From Sipunculus nudus (lineage: Eukaryota > Annelida > Sipuncula > Golfingiida > Sipunculidae): 64,000 nt of DNA. The notes under the pieces are model-generated. The model was not told where the DNA came from. It ran no database searches and saw nothing but the letters and a program-made list of their open reading frames with translations. The position numbers were made by a program, and so were the translations under genes. Location: contig CM049315.1 in the NCBI GenBank assembly GCA_026874595.1, positions 61,068,889-61,132,888 on the forward strand, given 5' to 3'. Below, one piece after another: positions 10,927-23,172 of this stretch (position 1 is the first letter of the stretch; every line of letters begins with the position of its first letter).

Positions 10927-11129
10927 TAACCCCTACAATAATTCTTATAATAATTGTCATTAATGGTTCCACATGAATGATTTTTGGCTGAATTATGGAG
11001 ATTGAATTGAGTCATTTTACCATATATGTTAGCTGTGTGATGCTGTTACATCTAGCCTGGCACCAGTTTATCAGCATCTATTACATCATGCCACTAGACA
11101 TTTAGATTTCAGGTTATCTTTGGTTAATA

Positions 11130-14055
11130 TTGACAAGAAAGTTTTTTTAAAAGCTTTTAAAAAATTTAGATTTATGATTTAAGTTATTCATCATTTTTTT
11201 TTATATTGTTTATTTAAAATCAAATATTTGTACAATCTTCTAAGCATACACACGCTATGTAATAAATCCATAACAAACTAACAGTGTGTTTCAAAACAAA
11301 CATTTCCCATACCAAACACGATAACATATACATCTAACATATTCTAACCTAAGGAAAAATAAATAAATTAATTAATTAATTAATATTAATACTAGTAACC
11401 GTAACATACATTAAGTGAATGCACCCATATACATTTATAATCATATACTTACATATATACATGCATATACTCCTGCTTAAATGAAAATTAACAAATGTAT
11501 AAGACAACGTAGAACGTATATAGATCGAAGATACACCTAGCCCCTGGTAAAGTGAATATTAACCAAAACCTTATTGTGTTAACATCAAAACATGAATCCA
11601 TCCCTAGTCGAAATTTTCCTTACAAAATTACATAATCGAAATAAACCGACTAAAAACCAAATTTACGGACAAAGGTTGTAAACTCAGACAATTTCATCCC
11701 TAGTTATCAAAGAAACAAAATTATCCATCCCTAGTCACAGAATATCCAAACAAAATACCTAAAACTTACCAAAATCCAAATTTATGGACGAAGGTAGAAA
11801 ACTATACTGAATCGAAGTAAGCGAGACATAAATTAAAGTACATATTCGGACAAAGAAAAGCATCGAAAATAATCAAATCGAATACTTATTCAGATAAAAC
11901 AAACCTAAGCTATTAAACCTCAAAACATGTGTATGCGGACGAAGAGAAGCACTAAAATAACCAAATCGAATACTAAATTAGATAAAACCTCAAAACATAC
12001 TAGTGACAATAGTGACACCAATAAATCAATCCCTAGTCACAAATTATCCTTACAAAATACAGAATCAAGATAAACCCAAAATCCAAATCACGGACGAAGG
12101 CAGAAAACACAAACAATTACATCCTTAGTTATCAGTGGGAAAAAAATCCACCCTAGTTGCGCGCGCACACACACACACACACACACACAAAAATCGCTCA
12201 AACCTACTGTATGTCCTCTATTACCAAAAGGATATGATATTTATTCTGACGGAGGGAAACACGTAAACAAAGAACCTAATGTAATGCTGAGGATTAACCA
12301 AACATGGATTATAAGTTAAATTTAATCCATCCCTAGAAACTGAAGAACCTATAATATAAGATCAAAGCAAACACCATATGGACCGTATCGAAGTGATAAA
12401 CTTCCAAACACATGATCCCTCCCCAACACCATCTACCTAAGTTCCTTTGTAAATATATTTGAATAAGTTCGTTAATAAGTTTAGATATGCACCTATTTGT
12501 ACAGATATTTTTTTAACGCCTAAGCACATTTTTCAAAAAGTATTATTAAATCAAAATTGAAAGATTAAAACCATCATCTACTGTACATAGCGCCCTATTG
12601 TGACACCAAAACTTCTTAAAATTTTCTTTACCATATTCTCCTTTGTCTTTACCTTGGTTAATATTGAAAAGAACGTTTTTTTTTAAAGCTTTAGATTTAT
12701 GATTTAAGTTATTCATCATTTTTTTTATATTGTTTATTTAAAATCAAATATATGTACAATCTTCTAAGCATACACACGCTATGTAATAAATCCATAACAA
12801 ACTAACAATGTGTTTCAAAACAAACATTTCCCATACCAAACACGATAACATATACATCTAACATATTTTAACCTTAGGAAAAATAAATAAATAAATTAAT
12901 TAATTAATATTAATACTAGTAACCGTAACATACATTAAGTGAATGCACCCATATACATTTATAAACATATACTTACATATATACATGCATATACTCCTGC
13001 TTAAATGAAAATTAACAAATGTATAAGACAACGTATAACGTATATAGATCGAAGATACAGCTAACCTCTGGTAAAGTAACTATTAAACAAAATTCTTATT
13101 GTGTTAACATCAAAACATGAATCCATCCCTAGTCGAAATTTTCCTTACAAAATTACATAATCGAAATAAACCGCATAAAAACCAAATTTACGAGCAAAGG
13201 TTGTAAACTCAGACAATTTCATCCCTAGTTATCAAAGGAAACAAAATTTTCCATCCCTAGTCACAGAATATCCAAACAAAATACCTAAAACTTACCAAAA
13301 TCCAAATTTATGGACGAAGGTAGAAAACACAAACGATTACATCCCTAGATATATACATAATACTGAATCAAGTAAGTGAGACATAAATTAAAGTACATAT
13401 TCGGACAAAGGAAAGCATCGAAAATAATCAAATCGAATACTTATTCAGATAAAACAAACCTAAGCTATTTAACCTCAAAACATGTGTATGCGGACGAATA
13501 GAAGCACTAAAATAACCAAATCGAATACTAAATTAGATAAAACCTCAAAACATACTAGTGACAATAGTGACACCAATAAATCAATCCCTAGTCACAAATT
13601 ATCCTTACAAAATACAGAATCAAGATAAACCCTAAATCCAAATCACGGACGAAGGCAGAAAACACAAACAATTACATCCATAGTTATCAGTGGAAAAAAA
13701 AATCCACCCTATTTGCGCACACACACACACAAAAATCGCTCAAACCTACTGTATGTCCTCTATTACCAAAAGGATATGATATTTATTCGGACGGAGGGAA
13801 ACACTTCCAAACACATGATCCCTCCCCAACACCATCTACCTAAGTTCCTTTGTAAATATATATGAATAAGTTCGTTAATAAGTTTAGATATGCACCTATT
13901 TGTACAGATATTTTTTTAACGCCTAAGCACATTTTTCAAAAAGTATTATGAAATCAAAATTGAAAGATTAAAACCATCATCTACTGTACATAGCGCCCTA
14001 TTGTGACACCACAACTTCTTAAAATTTTCTTTACCATATTCTCCTTTGTCTTTAC
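11130..14055. repeat. 1.5-kb tandem duplication covering the LINE 3' end and its host flank
   Basis: Copy 1 (about 11120-12653) and copy 2 (about 12654-14055) are highly similar over landmarks such as aagcatacacacgctatgt and catccctagt. Copy 2 starts with the Helentron B flank (ttggttaatattga ... gttattcatcat), which could only be copied after the LINE had inserted. Copy 2 has lost about 140 bp near 13800 relative to copy 1. The end of copy 1 (tttgtctttacc) reappears at 14056, where the LINE continues into coding sequence. Confidence 0.85.
12160..12190. repeat. (CA)n microsatellite in LINE 3' region, copy 1
   Basis: GCGCGC then CACACA. The equivalent in the duplicated copy, at about 13715-13732, is shorter, showing independent length change since duplication. 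Confidence 0.85.
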
Positions 14056-14928
14056 CTGAAAGATGCTCCTGTTTAATTCTGCTTATTAGGATGTTCTTTA
14101 AGACGGAAAACAGAGTAAACGGACGAGACAATATACTTCTATTTCTATTAACCCATAATATATATTTAGCAGCGCATAAAATGAAATCTAGTAACTGAAC
14201 ACACTCGTCTGAAAATTCTTTCCACCTATGTCTAAAACCAAAACATATAGTATATAAATTTACCTTTATAGATTTACTTGTAATCTTTTCGAACAATTTA
14301 TTAACATCGATCCAAAATTTAAAGGCCACAGGGCAATCAGAAAAAATATGCAAATTACTTTCAGTTCAGTTGCATGCATGACACAAATCTGTCATACTTA
14401 ATTTACATCTTTTTAAAATATCATTGGACGGCAGGCATAAATGAAGAAACTTCCAGTTGATATCTAACTGATATGGATCATTCAAATTACGGTAACAATA
14501 CTTAAAGACATGTTTGATATCTAACTCACCCGTGAAAATTCGCCTCCAAGAGGCCATGCAAATTGGTTCACACACCTGTCTCAATAATATATATATATTC
14601 TTCGTGGTAAATTTATCAGATTCTAAAACTTTGTCACGTTCACAATTAATAACATAATCTTTCACATAATCAGTCTCTAAACCTTTTCTCAAACTGAAAT
14701 CCACTGTGATGGAAAACACTCAATCAAGTTATTATATCTGGTCTTAAACCAGTCTACTTTAAGAATCTTAAAACGAGAAGCAACTTCCTCTAATCTGTGA
14801 AAATAACCAATGCGCCTATTCCAGACATGTTTAACTAAAGTACAACCATTTAAAATAAATTCCTTAAACATAAAAGGTTTTCCTTCGTCATTACACAATT
14901 GCGGATTCAAAAATATAGACTCATTCAA
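13946..14928 (-). pseudogene. LINE ORF2 C-terminal remnant (zf-RVT region)
   Basis: On the minus strand, broken frames read from 14928 down to 13946. Segments include MASWRRIFTGELD, LDINWKFLHLCLPSND, CKLSMTDLCHACN and HIFSDCPVAFKFW. The pattern 'W..LH.CLP....L..C....D.C..C......HIF..C' is the zinc-finger-like region at the C-terminus of L1/Tx1-type LINE reverse transcriptases. Frameshifts or stops occur near 14360 and 14690-14720, so the copy is dead. Confidence 0.75.
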
Positions 14929-15699
14929 TATAACTTTCTTAGTTATTCATCATACCAGGCAATGTTACAATCTTGGATATTCAGCTCTCTGTGGCTATAT
15001 AAAGACAACTCGTGGATTACAAATTATTGGTATCCCTACTCAACTTTATTCAAGAATTTGCCATCAATGAGATATATCTGTATTTTAATTTTGCATTCAG
15101 TATGCATTCATAATAATTTTACATATATTCCTGAATTCTTTTTTTATAATAAAAAAGTCAGCTGAAAAGCATTTTGTATTGGGAAAATAAATTTCAACGT
15201 TATTTCAAGTAGGGACCACTTTTGTGTACAGATGGCAGCACTTGGTATACCATTGGCAGATTGCCAGTGCCTTGATGTTGGCCATTAGCCAAGATGATGT
15301 CAGCTCTATAAATAGTTTTGGCACAGTGCCAGGATTGGAAGAAGTGCAGCCAAGTATAGGTCAAGAGTTCACTCAGTGCAGTAGCTGCATTCTGTTTATA
15401 GCTTTGGCAGACTGCTCACTTCATCATATTTGGCACCAAAGTTCAGCCTGAATCTATTTATAGCTTTGGCAGACTGCCAACTGTGTCAGATTATGCAACA
15501 GGTCAAGAGTTCACTCAGTGCAGCCAGGTACAGTTCATAAGTTCACTTAGTCTAGCCAGGCGCAGGTCAAGAGTTCACTCAGTGCAGTAGCTTGAGGCAG
15601 CAATTTGTCACAGGTCATTTGGTTGCAACTGCCTTACTCACCTTAGCCTTGTCAGCCCAGTGCATCAAACTCTGGGGAAGTTTGATGTATTGGACTGAT

Positions 15700-17620
15700 A
15701 TTTTTACCTGTCTATGCGTCATTTACAAGACAGGTGGTGCCACCTACATTGACTTTTGAAGTGTATGCGCCTGCTTATTTCTACAGAGGAATTTGATATA
15801 TCAACCTAAAATTGGGTATGTTTATACATATCGGGTAGCTTTATAGTGTACAAGACTGGTGGCGCCACCTACAATAATTTTTGCACAGTGTATGTCCCTA
15901 CTTTTATTTTACAGGAGGGGTTTGACATATCAGTCTGACATTGGGCATATGTATATATCTCTTCGTTGTATATAAGACTGGTGGTGCCAGCTACAATCAT
16001 TGTATCCGCCAAAACAGAGTTTTACAGATACTATGTTTTCAGTCGGACGCAGACGCTGCCGCCATCACCGCATAGGATTCCGGAGAACTCCTCCATAACC
16101 ACTGGGCAGAATTTTTTAAAATTCGGAATTATGATTGGTCACATGTGAACTGCTGCGCTCTCATTTTTGGTTGACCTCTGACCTTTCCTCTCTGCCCAGC
16201 GTCCATTTTGCGTCTGTTTCCACACATAAACCCACATATCTCGGGAACCGTTTGACCGATAAGGCTAAAGATTTTGCACAAATATAGTCCTAGGAAAGCT
16301 TTATAACATACACTAAAAATGGTGGCGCCACCTGCAACCATTTTTGCACAGCGTCCGTCTGTTCATCTGCCTTGGGATAAAAACACTTATATCTCTGCAT
16401 TGGTTGGACTTATCCACCTGAAATTTTTCATGTGTATAAATCCTGGACAGCTTTTTGATTTTATGACAGGTGGCGCCACCTACATTCACGTTTAAGCTGC
16501 AGACATCCAAGCTCATATCTCGGGAACCGTTCGACCAGTTAGGCCAAAATTTTGCATGTTTAAAGATCTCACATTGCTCTTTATCATACGCTAAACTGGT
16601 GGCGCCACCTGCAATCATTTTTGCATACCGTCCGTCTGTTTGTTTGCCGTGGGATAAAATCACTCATATCTCGGCAGTGGTATGACATATCTGCCTAAAA
16701 TTTTGCATGTTTATACATCTTGGAGAGCTTTCTGGATTTTGTGGCAGATGGCGCCACCTCCATTCAGATTTACGCTGCAGACATCCAAGCTCATATCTCA
16801 GGAACCATTTGACGGATTAGGCAAACATTCTGCATATTTATAGATCTCCCGTAGCTCTTTATCATACACAAAATTGGTGGTGCCACCTGCCACCATTTTT
16901 GCACAGCGTCCGTCTGTTTGTCTGCCGTGGGCTAAAATCACTCATATCTCAGTAGTGGTGTGACTTATCTGCCTAAAATTTTGCATGTTATACATCTGTG
17001 ATAGGTTTCTCGATTTTGTGGCAGGTGGCGCCATATATATTTATGTATACGCTGCAGACATTCAGGCATATATATAAGGACTGGTTTGACATATCCCCCT
17101 GAAATTTTGCATGTGTATTGATCTCACATAGCTCTTAATCATACACAAGATTGGTGGTGCCATCTGCCACCATTTTTGCACAGCGTCCGTCTGTTTGTCT
17201 GCCGTGGGCTAAAATCACTCATATCTCAGTAGTGGTGTGACTTATCTGCCTAAAATTTTGCATGTTATACATCTGTGATAGGTTTCTCGATTTTGTGGCA
17301 GGTGGCGCCATATTTATTTATGTATACGCTGCAGACATTCAGGCATATATATAAGGACTGGTTTGACATATCCCCCTGAAATTTTGCATGTGTATTGATC
17401 TCACATAGCTCTTAATCATACACAAGATTGGTGGCGCCACCTGCCACCTTTTTTGCACAAGTCCTTTTGTTTGTCTGCCGTGGGCTAAAATCACTCATAT
17501 CTAAGTAGTGGTTTGACTTATCTGCCTCAAATTTTGCATATGTATACAACTTGGACAGCTTTCTGGATTTTGTGGTAGGTGGCGCAACCTACATACACAT
17601 TTCGGCTGCAGACATCCAGG
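15700..17620 (+). repeat. Helentron B inner repeats with GGTGGCGCCACC palindromes
   Basis: Units of roughly 130-150 bp pair into blocks of about 280-330 bp. Each unit carries GGTGGCGCCACC or a one-base variant, for example at 15858, 16321, 16469, 16598 and 17430. Recurring companions are TTTTTGCACAGCGTCCGTCTG, TCACTCATATCTC and AAAATTTTGCATGT. An isolated copy of the palindrome is at 10109. The same arrangement is found in the inverted copy at 30300-32110. Open frames through it are short and not conserved in frame. Confidence 0.88.
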
Positions 17621-18255
17621 CTATTATGCAACACACCTCACTCTATTTCCCCTTGCCACTCAATCATTGTCTCACTTCACCCGTTCCACTCTGATTTTGG
17701 CGGATACACGTAGTCCCTTGTTGACTACCCATATTCTAGTTTTTGTGTTGTGTGCACCCATGCCAGAATTGCAGCAGTGATGTTTGTTTAATTGTTTCTT
17801 GTTCTAAGTGTTTAGTATTTGCATTGTTCATATACATGTTACACATGTTCTTGAAAAGAAGCATTATACCTGGTGTAATCTCATTGCACAGGTTCGCATT
17901 AGGCCTGTAGGCCTTGTTTATGTGTGGGCAGATAATGACAGTTACAGAGCGAGTTCGCGTTTCGTCCCGGTTGACCTACTTTTGATTGTTTTACAGCTCC
18001 TAAACATAGAAAATTTCATGAAAGACAGAAATTTTTATAGAAAATGCACATGTATGGACTTTTTTTCTCAATGCCTGCAGATACTGGGCTGATTTTTGGT
18101 GTGTTGCTCGATAATGACCCGTAACAGATCGAGTTTGCATTTTGCCCTTGTTGACTTACTTTTGATCATACGACACCTCCTAAATTTAAAAAAAATTTCA
18201 AAAAATTTCTAATTTGCCCCAGGCGGGGGCATTCGTGTCGTTCCGACACATCTAG

Positions 18256-19168
18256 TTATTAGATAAATTACAATAATATTTTCCTTTTAAATGAAAAAAA
18301 AATCTGGAAGGAGTTAATTGGGGGAAATGATGCGTTGAACCTCTTATTACCTTATGCAGTATAAATAACTTGGGTGTAATAAGATCCTATCTCAAGAATA
18401 CACGAGACAGGCCACGCCTTCATACACTTGTCATCTGATTTAAAAAAAGGACATGCAAGTACAGAAAGGCAAGAATCTCCACCTACATGTTACTTTTTTT
18501 TTAAAATCTGATTGTTCCTTCTGATTTTGTGAAAATAGCGACGTCACATTTCCCTAATTTGCATAATATTAAGAAAGTAATAAAGATTACAAACCCAAAC
18601 TTCGCACTGCACTTCAGCATTGTAAAAGACGTCTTTAATCACAGGTATCAAATTTCTTTGTCCATTGCTGATGCTAATTAAAAACTGCTCATAGTATGTG
18701 CAGTGGCGTATCCTTGTTAAAATTACTTCTATTTGGCATTTCGTTCTGTTAAAGTTTCAACTTTTAAGTCCAAGGATTTATGTGGAAGTGCGTCTTAACT
18801 GAAACTTCCCATATTTTTTAACTTTCGCATTAATGAATACTAACATTTTGATATATAAATGGTCGCACTGCATTTTACCCTGCCATTTTCGTCCATTTCA
18901 CTGTACTTGTAATACATGGTGTTTATCTACATTATAAAATGTTTAAAATCGTACTTTTTTATCCCTTTGACATTTTAAAATGGGTCAAGGTCACTAAATC
19001 TGGGTCAAAATAAATGTAGGGTTGTAAGATATACACCCTTAAAAGAATAAAAGAAGATGAAGAAATTGACATTTATGGATAGGTGGAGGTTTTAGGATAT
19101 AATCGATTTTAGGACATAAAGGTACTACCGTATATCCATTCATAAACTGATTTATTTTATGTTTTCAG
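18256..19168. other. Unassigned AT-rich sequence
   Basis: I see no gene, repeat array or transposon end here other than a weak CAGTGGCGTATCC motif near 18701, which resembles one end of a CAG-type DNA transposon without a visible partner. Confidence 0.5.
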
Positions 19169-19215
19169 CCTTCGTGACGAGTTTGATCACTTCCAAGGCA
19201 TGCGTGCTCCTATAA
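19169..19215 (+). CDS. Candidate terminal exon of the SPRY-like gene
   Basis: A good acceptor (tttattttatgttttcag) ends at 19168. Two frames are open. In phase with the exon at 6532 the peptide is short and ends at a TAA at 19213-19215. The alternative frame, one base different, reads LRDEFDHFQGMRAPISG and stops at about 19230; it looks more like protein but needs an extra exon to fix the phase. Either would put the end of the gene just before the 72-bp array. This is tentative. Confidence 0.22.
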
Positions 19216-19221
19216 GCGGTG

Positions 19222-19388
19222 CCACAACATAATACAGATCACCACCACGCCACATGCTGTTTTTGTTTAGAATTTAGTGAACCAATAAGTTGTTATATAT
19301 CCTGGCTTTGTCAGGCCACCACGCCACATGTTGCTTGTTTGGACATTAGAGAACCAACACATTGTTATGTATCTTGACTTTGTCAGGA
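19222..19388 (+). repeat. 72-bp tandem repeat, left part
   Basis: About two units with CCACCACGCCACATG, TTTGGACATTAGAGAACCAA and TTGTTATATATCCTGGCTTTGTCAGG. The same repeat, same strand, resumes at 23173, so one array has been split by the TIR element between. Confidence 0.85.
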
Positions 19389-22300
19389 CACAGGCTCTTG
19401 AATCTCTATTTATAATAATGTCATCATGACTCAAATGTTCTTAGAGATACTACGACGAAATCAGGTCAAACAACCAAATACTAAAGCGGTAATACCGTGT
19501 TATCACTTGTTATATGACAAGGTATAGGCAATTTAGCCAAAACCGTTCGTGTGATAATGAGGGAAGTTACGTTATCGACCCGCCAACACTCGTTATATCT
19601 TCCTTTTATGCGTAATCCATATGATCGTTCAATACTACGGGAGTAACAGAATCAAATCCATCCAATTTCCATTGCTTTCAACCATCAATACAAGCGACCT
19701 GGATAACTTTTTGTGGTGATGTCTGAATTTCGACGTCGTCCATTCCAATTGGTGGCAGAAGTAGCCTTCGTTGACAAGTAAGTGATGCGCAGTGGCATGA
19801 CCTTACGTGACCCATCTGGAATGGCCGCCGTCGAAAGGTTGTGGCCGAGTTACCTACCTTGTCATATAACATGTGATAACACGGTATTACCGTTTTTAGC
19901 TCAGCTGACTATAAGTCATCTGAGATATAGTCGTGGTCCATTGTCCGTCGTCCGTCCGTCTGTCTGTCCGTCCGTAAGACTGGCACGTTTCGACACCGTT
20001 GGACCTACGAATCTGAAATTCGGCATACAGTTAGATGTTCCCAAAATCTCCTACCATGCCGAAAATTGGGTCAATAGGACTTCGTTCCTTCGATATATTA
20101 AGGAAAAACCTCAATTTTTAATTAGAAATCTATTTTCACACTTCAGGACTGCCTCATATCAAAACCACTCATCTGGTTTTCTTCATATTTACCATAAATA
20201 TTCCTCTATATAGTTCCTATGTACATGCCAGATATTAAGTCAGTATTGTATAATTTAAAAAAGTTATGGGCCAAAACATAATCGACTTTGTAAAAAAATC
20301 AGGAAGATATATTTGGTCACTTAAGACCAAAAGTGTTAAAGGTAGGGACTTTTATCCAGTAATACAACTTTAATTAATCAAAATTTAATTGTATACCAAA
20401 AATTAGATCAAAATCTGTTAAATTTTTTTAAATATTGGCAAAAATATAAAATTGGTACCTTAAATTTTGCCCAACTTTGGCCACGGCATGTTTTTTTCCT
20501 GTAAGTACTGTGGATTTAATTTTCACAGCATGTATACATAAGGATTTAACCTGTTAATATCTGAAATTTGAAAATAAAAGCTGCAAAATTAGGCTAGTTA
20601 TTGAATCTTTTTGGAGGCTCTTGTTGTATTCCCTTACATTGTCAAGCAGTCCACTTTGATGACTGTAGGTCATTCAGTGCACAACTCTATGCTCCCCAGG
20701 CTGTTGGCATAATTTTAGATGTCCCCAAAATCTCCTACCATACCGGAAATTGGGTCATTAGGACTTCGTTCCTTCCAGATATTAAGGAAAAAAAACTCTG
20801 TTTTCCATAAAAAAGCCATTGTTACACTTCAAGGCTGCCTAATATCAAAACCACTATTCTGTTTTTGATCGTATTTAGTATTCACATTCTTTCATACATT
20901 TTCTATGAACATACCAAAAATTAGGTCAGTATTGGGTATTATTTTGAAGTTATGGGCCAAAACATAATGCAATTTTTTAAAAATTCAGGAAATATATTTA
21001 CTCACCTAATATGAGAATTGCTGAACCTAGAGACGTTTTTTTCAGGAATATAACTTTATTTAATCTAGATTCAATTGTTTACCCAAAATTAGATCTGAAT
21101 TTTGCAAATTTTTCAAGTTATTAGCATAAATAAAAATTCAATACCTTAAATTTTGACCAACTTTGGCACTGTTGATTTAATTTTCACAGCATATATACAT
21201 AAGGATTTAATCTTTTAAAATCTGAAATTTCAAAGAAATTGATTGGAAAGAATAGCTTTTATTCATGTTTTCATACACCATGTCAAGTATTGTTTACATC
21301 TAGCCCACCTAGTAGTACAGCCTTCACTTGCATTATGTAACCCACCCCAGGCAGCTTGCCTTGGCCCAGCTTGGCTACTACTAGCAGGCTTCCCCTCTGC
21401 CCTGCACACCCCCCCCCCCCCCTCAGCTGGTGAATAAACTAGATGAATGTTATAATTTTCTGTATTTCATTTTATTCTTGGACATGCTACATTTTAGATT
21501 TTGTATTGTACCACCAGGGTTACAATGATTAAAGTGTACATTTAATTGTGTCCACAAAGTGGTGTATTGCTATGAAAGTGTGGATGTTCATGAGATAAGT
21601 AATTCCTTACTTCAGAAGAGTAAAAACTTCACCAGGTGTGAAATTGACTATTAATTCTAGTAATAAATTAAAACTGGGATAGTAATTAGCACAATGATAT
21701 TGTTTGTCCCTCATTCAACCAACAGTGTGTATACTTTATTTGAAAAGATGTTTTATTTTATCAAATTTACTTTTATTTTATTGTGGTGAATAAAATTAAG
21801 CATGTACTGAAAACTCCAATGTGCAAAACTTTTTAATAGTGATTCAAGGAATATTCTTGTAGATGCCATGTTGTGGCATTATTTTCTTTTAAATTCAGTT
21901 TAAACATTTATGATTTAAAAATAATAAAATATATGTGTATGCATAATATGACCCAATATGAGCTACACTCTGGATATATGATGATTGCAACTTTTGCAAC
22001 AATTCTAATATTTTAACTTATAGTTTCAGTTGTTTACTCTGTATATATAATGATTGCAACTTTTGCAACAATTCCAATATTTTAACTTATATATTTAGGT
22101 TTTTTTATTAAAAATTCATAAAACCTGTAAATAAAAAAATGATTCAGATAAAAACTTTTTAATGGAAAAAGTGGATATGCTTTAAAAAAAAAATAGGCTT
22201 ATATATAAACTTAAATGCATTATTCCCTTGAAAGTGAAATAAAGGTATTAGTCCATTCTGTCCACTTGCCTGTCCATCTGTAAATTTTCATATGCATCAC

Positions 22301-23172
22301 AGTATCTCAAAATTTTACTGTTTTTCTTCATGACAGTCTTGTCAGAGTATTAGTTTGCAATCATATATTTAGAACTTTACTATAACCAAGTAGGAGGGCC
22401 CCTTTCCTCTTAGCTTTTCATATTCTTATGTAAATGGAAAACATTACAATAGAATATTTCTACATCCACCTTCTCCGAACCCCATCCCAAAGTCAGCCTC
22501 AGTAAGCAAGAACAAGATGAATCAGATATATTCATACTTTAATATTTTGTATAACTATTCGTCCATAGGTACCTATGTACATGCCAGAAATTATGTCAAT
22601 ATTGTGTAATATGTAGACATAGTGGGCATCACAATAACGTACCTTGTCAAGACTAAAGAGATATTGTGTCATACAGTCACAAATTCATAAATCACTTCAT
22701 CAGCATAGTTAATCATAACATCATATCTGTCAAATTGAAAGCTTTCAGACTATCATACACTTTAGATCCTTCAACAAATAGCCTTATCATCATTCTAATA
22801 CTGCTTATTACTGCTGTCATTGCATTCATATTTGCTCAAATATATCACAATTTTCAACCCCTCCTAAATAAATAAAAAATAAACCACTATATTTGACTCT
22901 ATTAATCCATCAGTCAGGTTATTTCATTTATCATTTACATATTACATTACATTCCTTTATAATAGCCCAATATGTCCATGATATTCATAAGCTTTATCGA
23001 CTCGATATAGTATCACAGTGGAGAAACATTTATAGTCAAATCACGATCAGCTGAGCGCCGTGACCCATGGGTCCCTTGTTTTATTGGGTCGTTTGACCTG
23101 ATTTCGTCGTAGTATCTCTAAGAATAATGGAGGTGTGAAGACTTCATAATAAATAGGATTAAAGCTTCTGTG
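19389..23172. mobile_element. Long-TIR DNA element (CACAGGC ends), right TIR split by Helentron C
   Basis: The left end starts CACAGGCTCTTGAATCTC (19389) and the right end finishes as the complement of a similar CACAGAAGCTTTAATC (23172). A 7-bp duplication, GTCAGGA/GTCAGAA, flanks it. A 34-bp perfect inverted repeat lies at about 19438-19471 and 23097-23130. A further 36-bp inverted pair (19486-19521 and 19857-19892, one mismatch) extends the TIR. The right TIR is interrupted at a T run by Helentron C. Without Helentron C the element is about 600 bp. It shares terminal sequence and duplication length with the MITE at 339-603. Confidence 0.8.
19898..23078 (+). mobile_element. Helentron C, copy 1
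   Basis: The left terminus is AGCTCAGCTGA (19898-19908), just after TTTTT. The inverted copy TCAGCTGAGC is at 23047-23056. It is followed by a perfect hairpin, GACCCATGGGTC (23062-23073), and the end CCTTG (23078) before TTTT. A GTCCGTCCGTC-rich stretch follows the left end. An internal segment of about 680 bp is present twice: CCCAAAATCTCCTACCAT at 20040 and 20725, and TTTTCACAGCATATACATAAGGATTTAA-like sequence near 20520 and 21180. A shorter diverged tandem pair is near 21960-22090. No transposition protein is seen. Confidence 0.82.

Larger units (their letters stand above)
11195..14940 (-). mobile_element. 5'-truncated L1/Tx1-like LINE insertion with internal duplication
   Basis: A 13-bp target-site duplication AGTTATTCATCAT lies at 11182-11194 and 14941-14953. 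A poly-T run at the left (poly-A tail on the minus strand) marks a reverse-strand retroposon. The inverted Helentron B copy has a single uninterrupted copy of the site near 32890, which proves the insertion. Coding remnants occupy 13946-14928. The rest is a 3' region. Within it a segment of about 1.5 kb, 11130-12650, is repeated at 12655-14055; the repeat includes about 60 bp of the host flank. Confidence 0.9.
9639..17915 (+). mobile_element. Helentron B, copy 1, inserted in Helentron A and itself carrying a LINE and a MITE
   Basis: The left terminus is AGCGAACCTGTG (9639-9650). The inverted copy CACAGGTTCGC lies at 17887-17897 and is followed by a potential hairpin AGGCCT-GT-AGGCCT and the end CCTT(G) before T. 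Both flanks are Helentron A repeat sequence. GTTT is present at both junctions (9635-9638 and 17916-17919), which can be read as a 4-bp duplication or as T/T insertion with a CTTG end. A second copy at 29987-34106 is inverted and matches along its length apart from insertions and repeat number. No transposition protein is encoded. Most of the interior is non-coding repeats carrying the GGTGGCGCCACC palindrome. Confidence 0.85.
6666..18255 (+). mobile_element. Helentron A: non-autonomous Helitron-like element with a 179-bp tandem array, split by Helentron B
   Basis: The left terminus ATGCCCCCGCC (6666-6676) is repeated inverted as GGCGGGGGCAT at 18222-18232. The right copy is internal. It is followed by a hairpin, GTGTCG-TTC-CGACAC (18235-18249), and the end CTAG (18252-18255) next to T. 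The left end also abuts T (6661-6665). This asymmetry (left repeat terminal, right repeat followed by a 3' hairpin, insertion at T/T) is the published signature of Helentrons/Helitron2. A subterminal hairpin (CCCCGCCAC-AAA-GTGGCCGGGG, one mismatch) follows the left end. The body is a tandem array, resumed at 17920 after Helentron B. There is no Rep/helicase frame, so it is non-autonomous. Confidence 0.8.

Noticed and set aside
22666-22875. 69-codon frame with a hydrophobic segment
   Set aside because: It lies within Helentron C, has no similarity I recognise, and is not conserved in copy 2.
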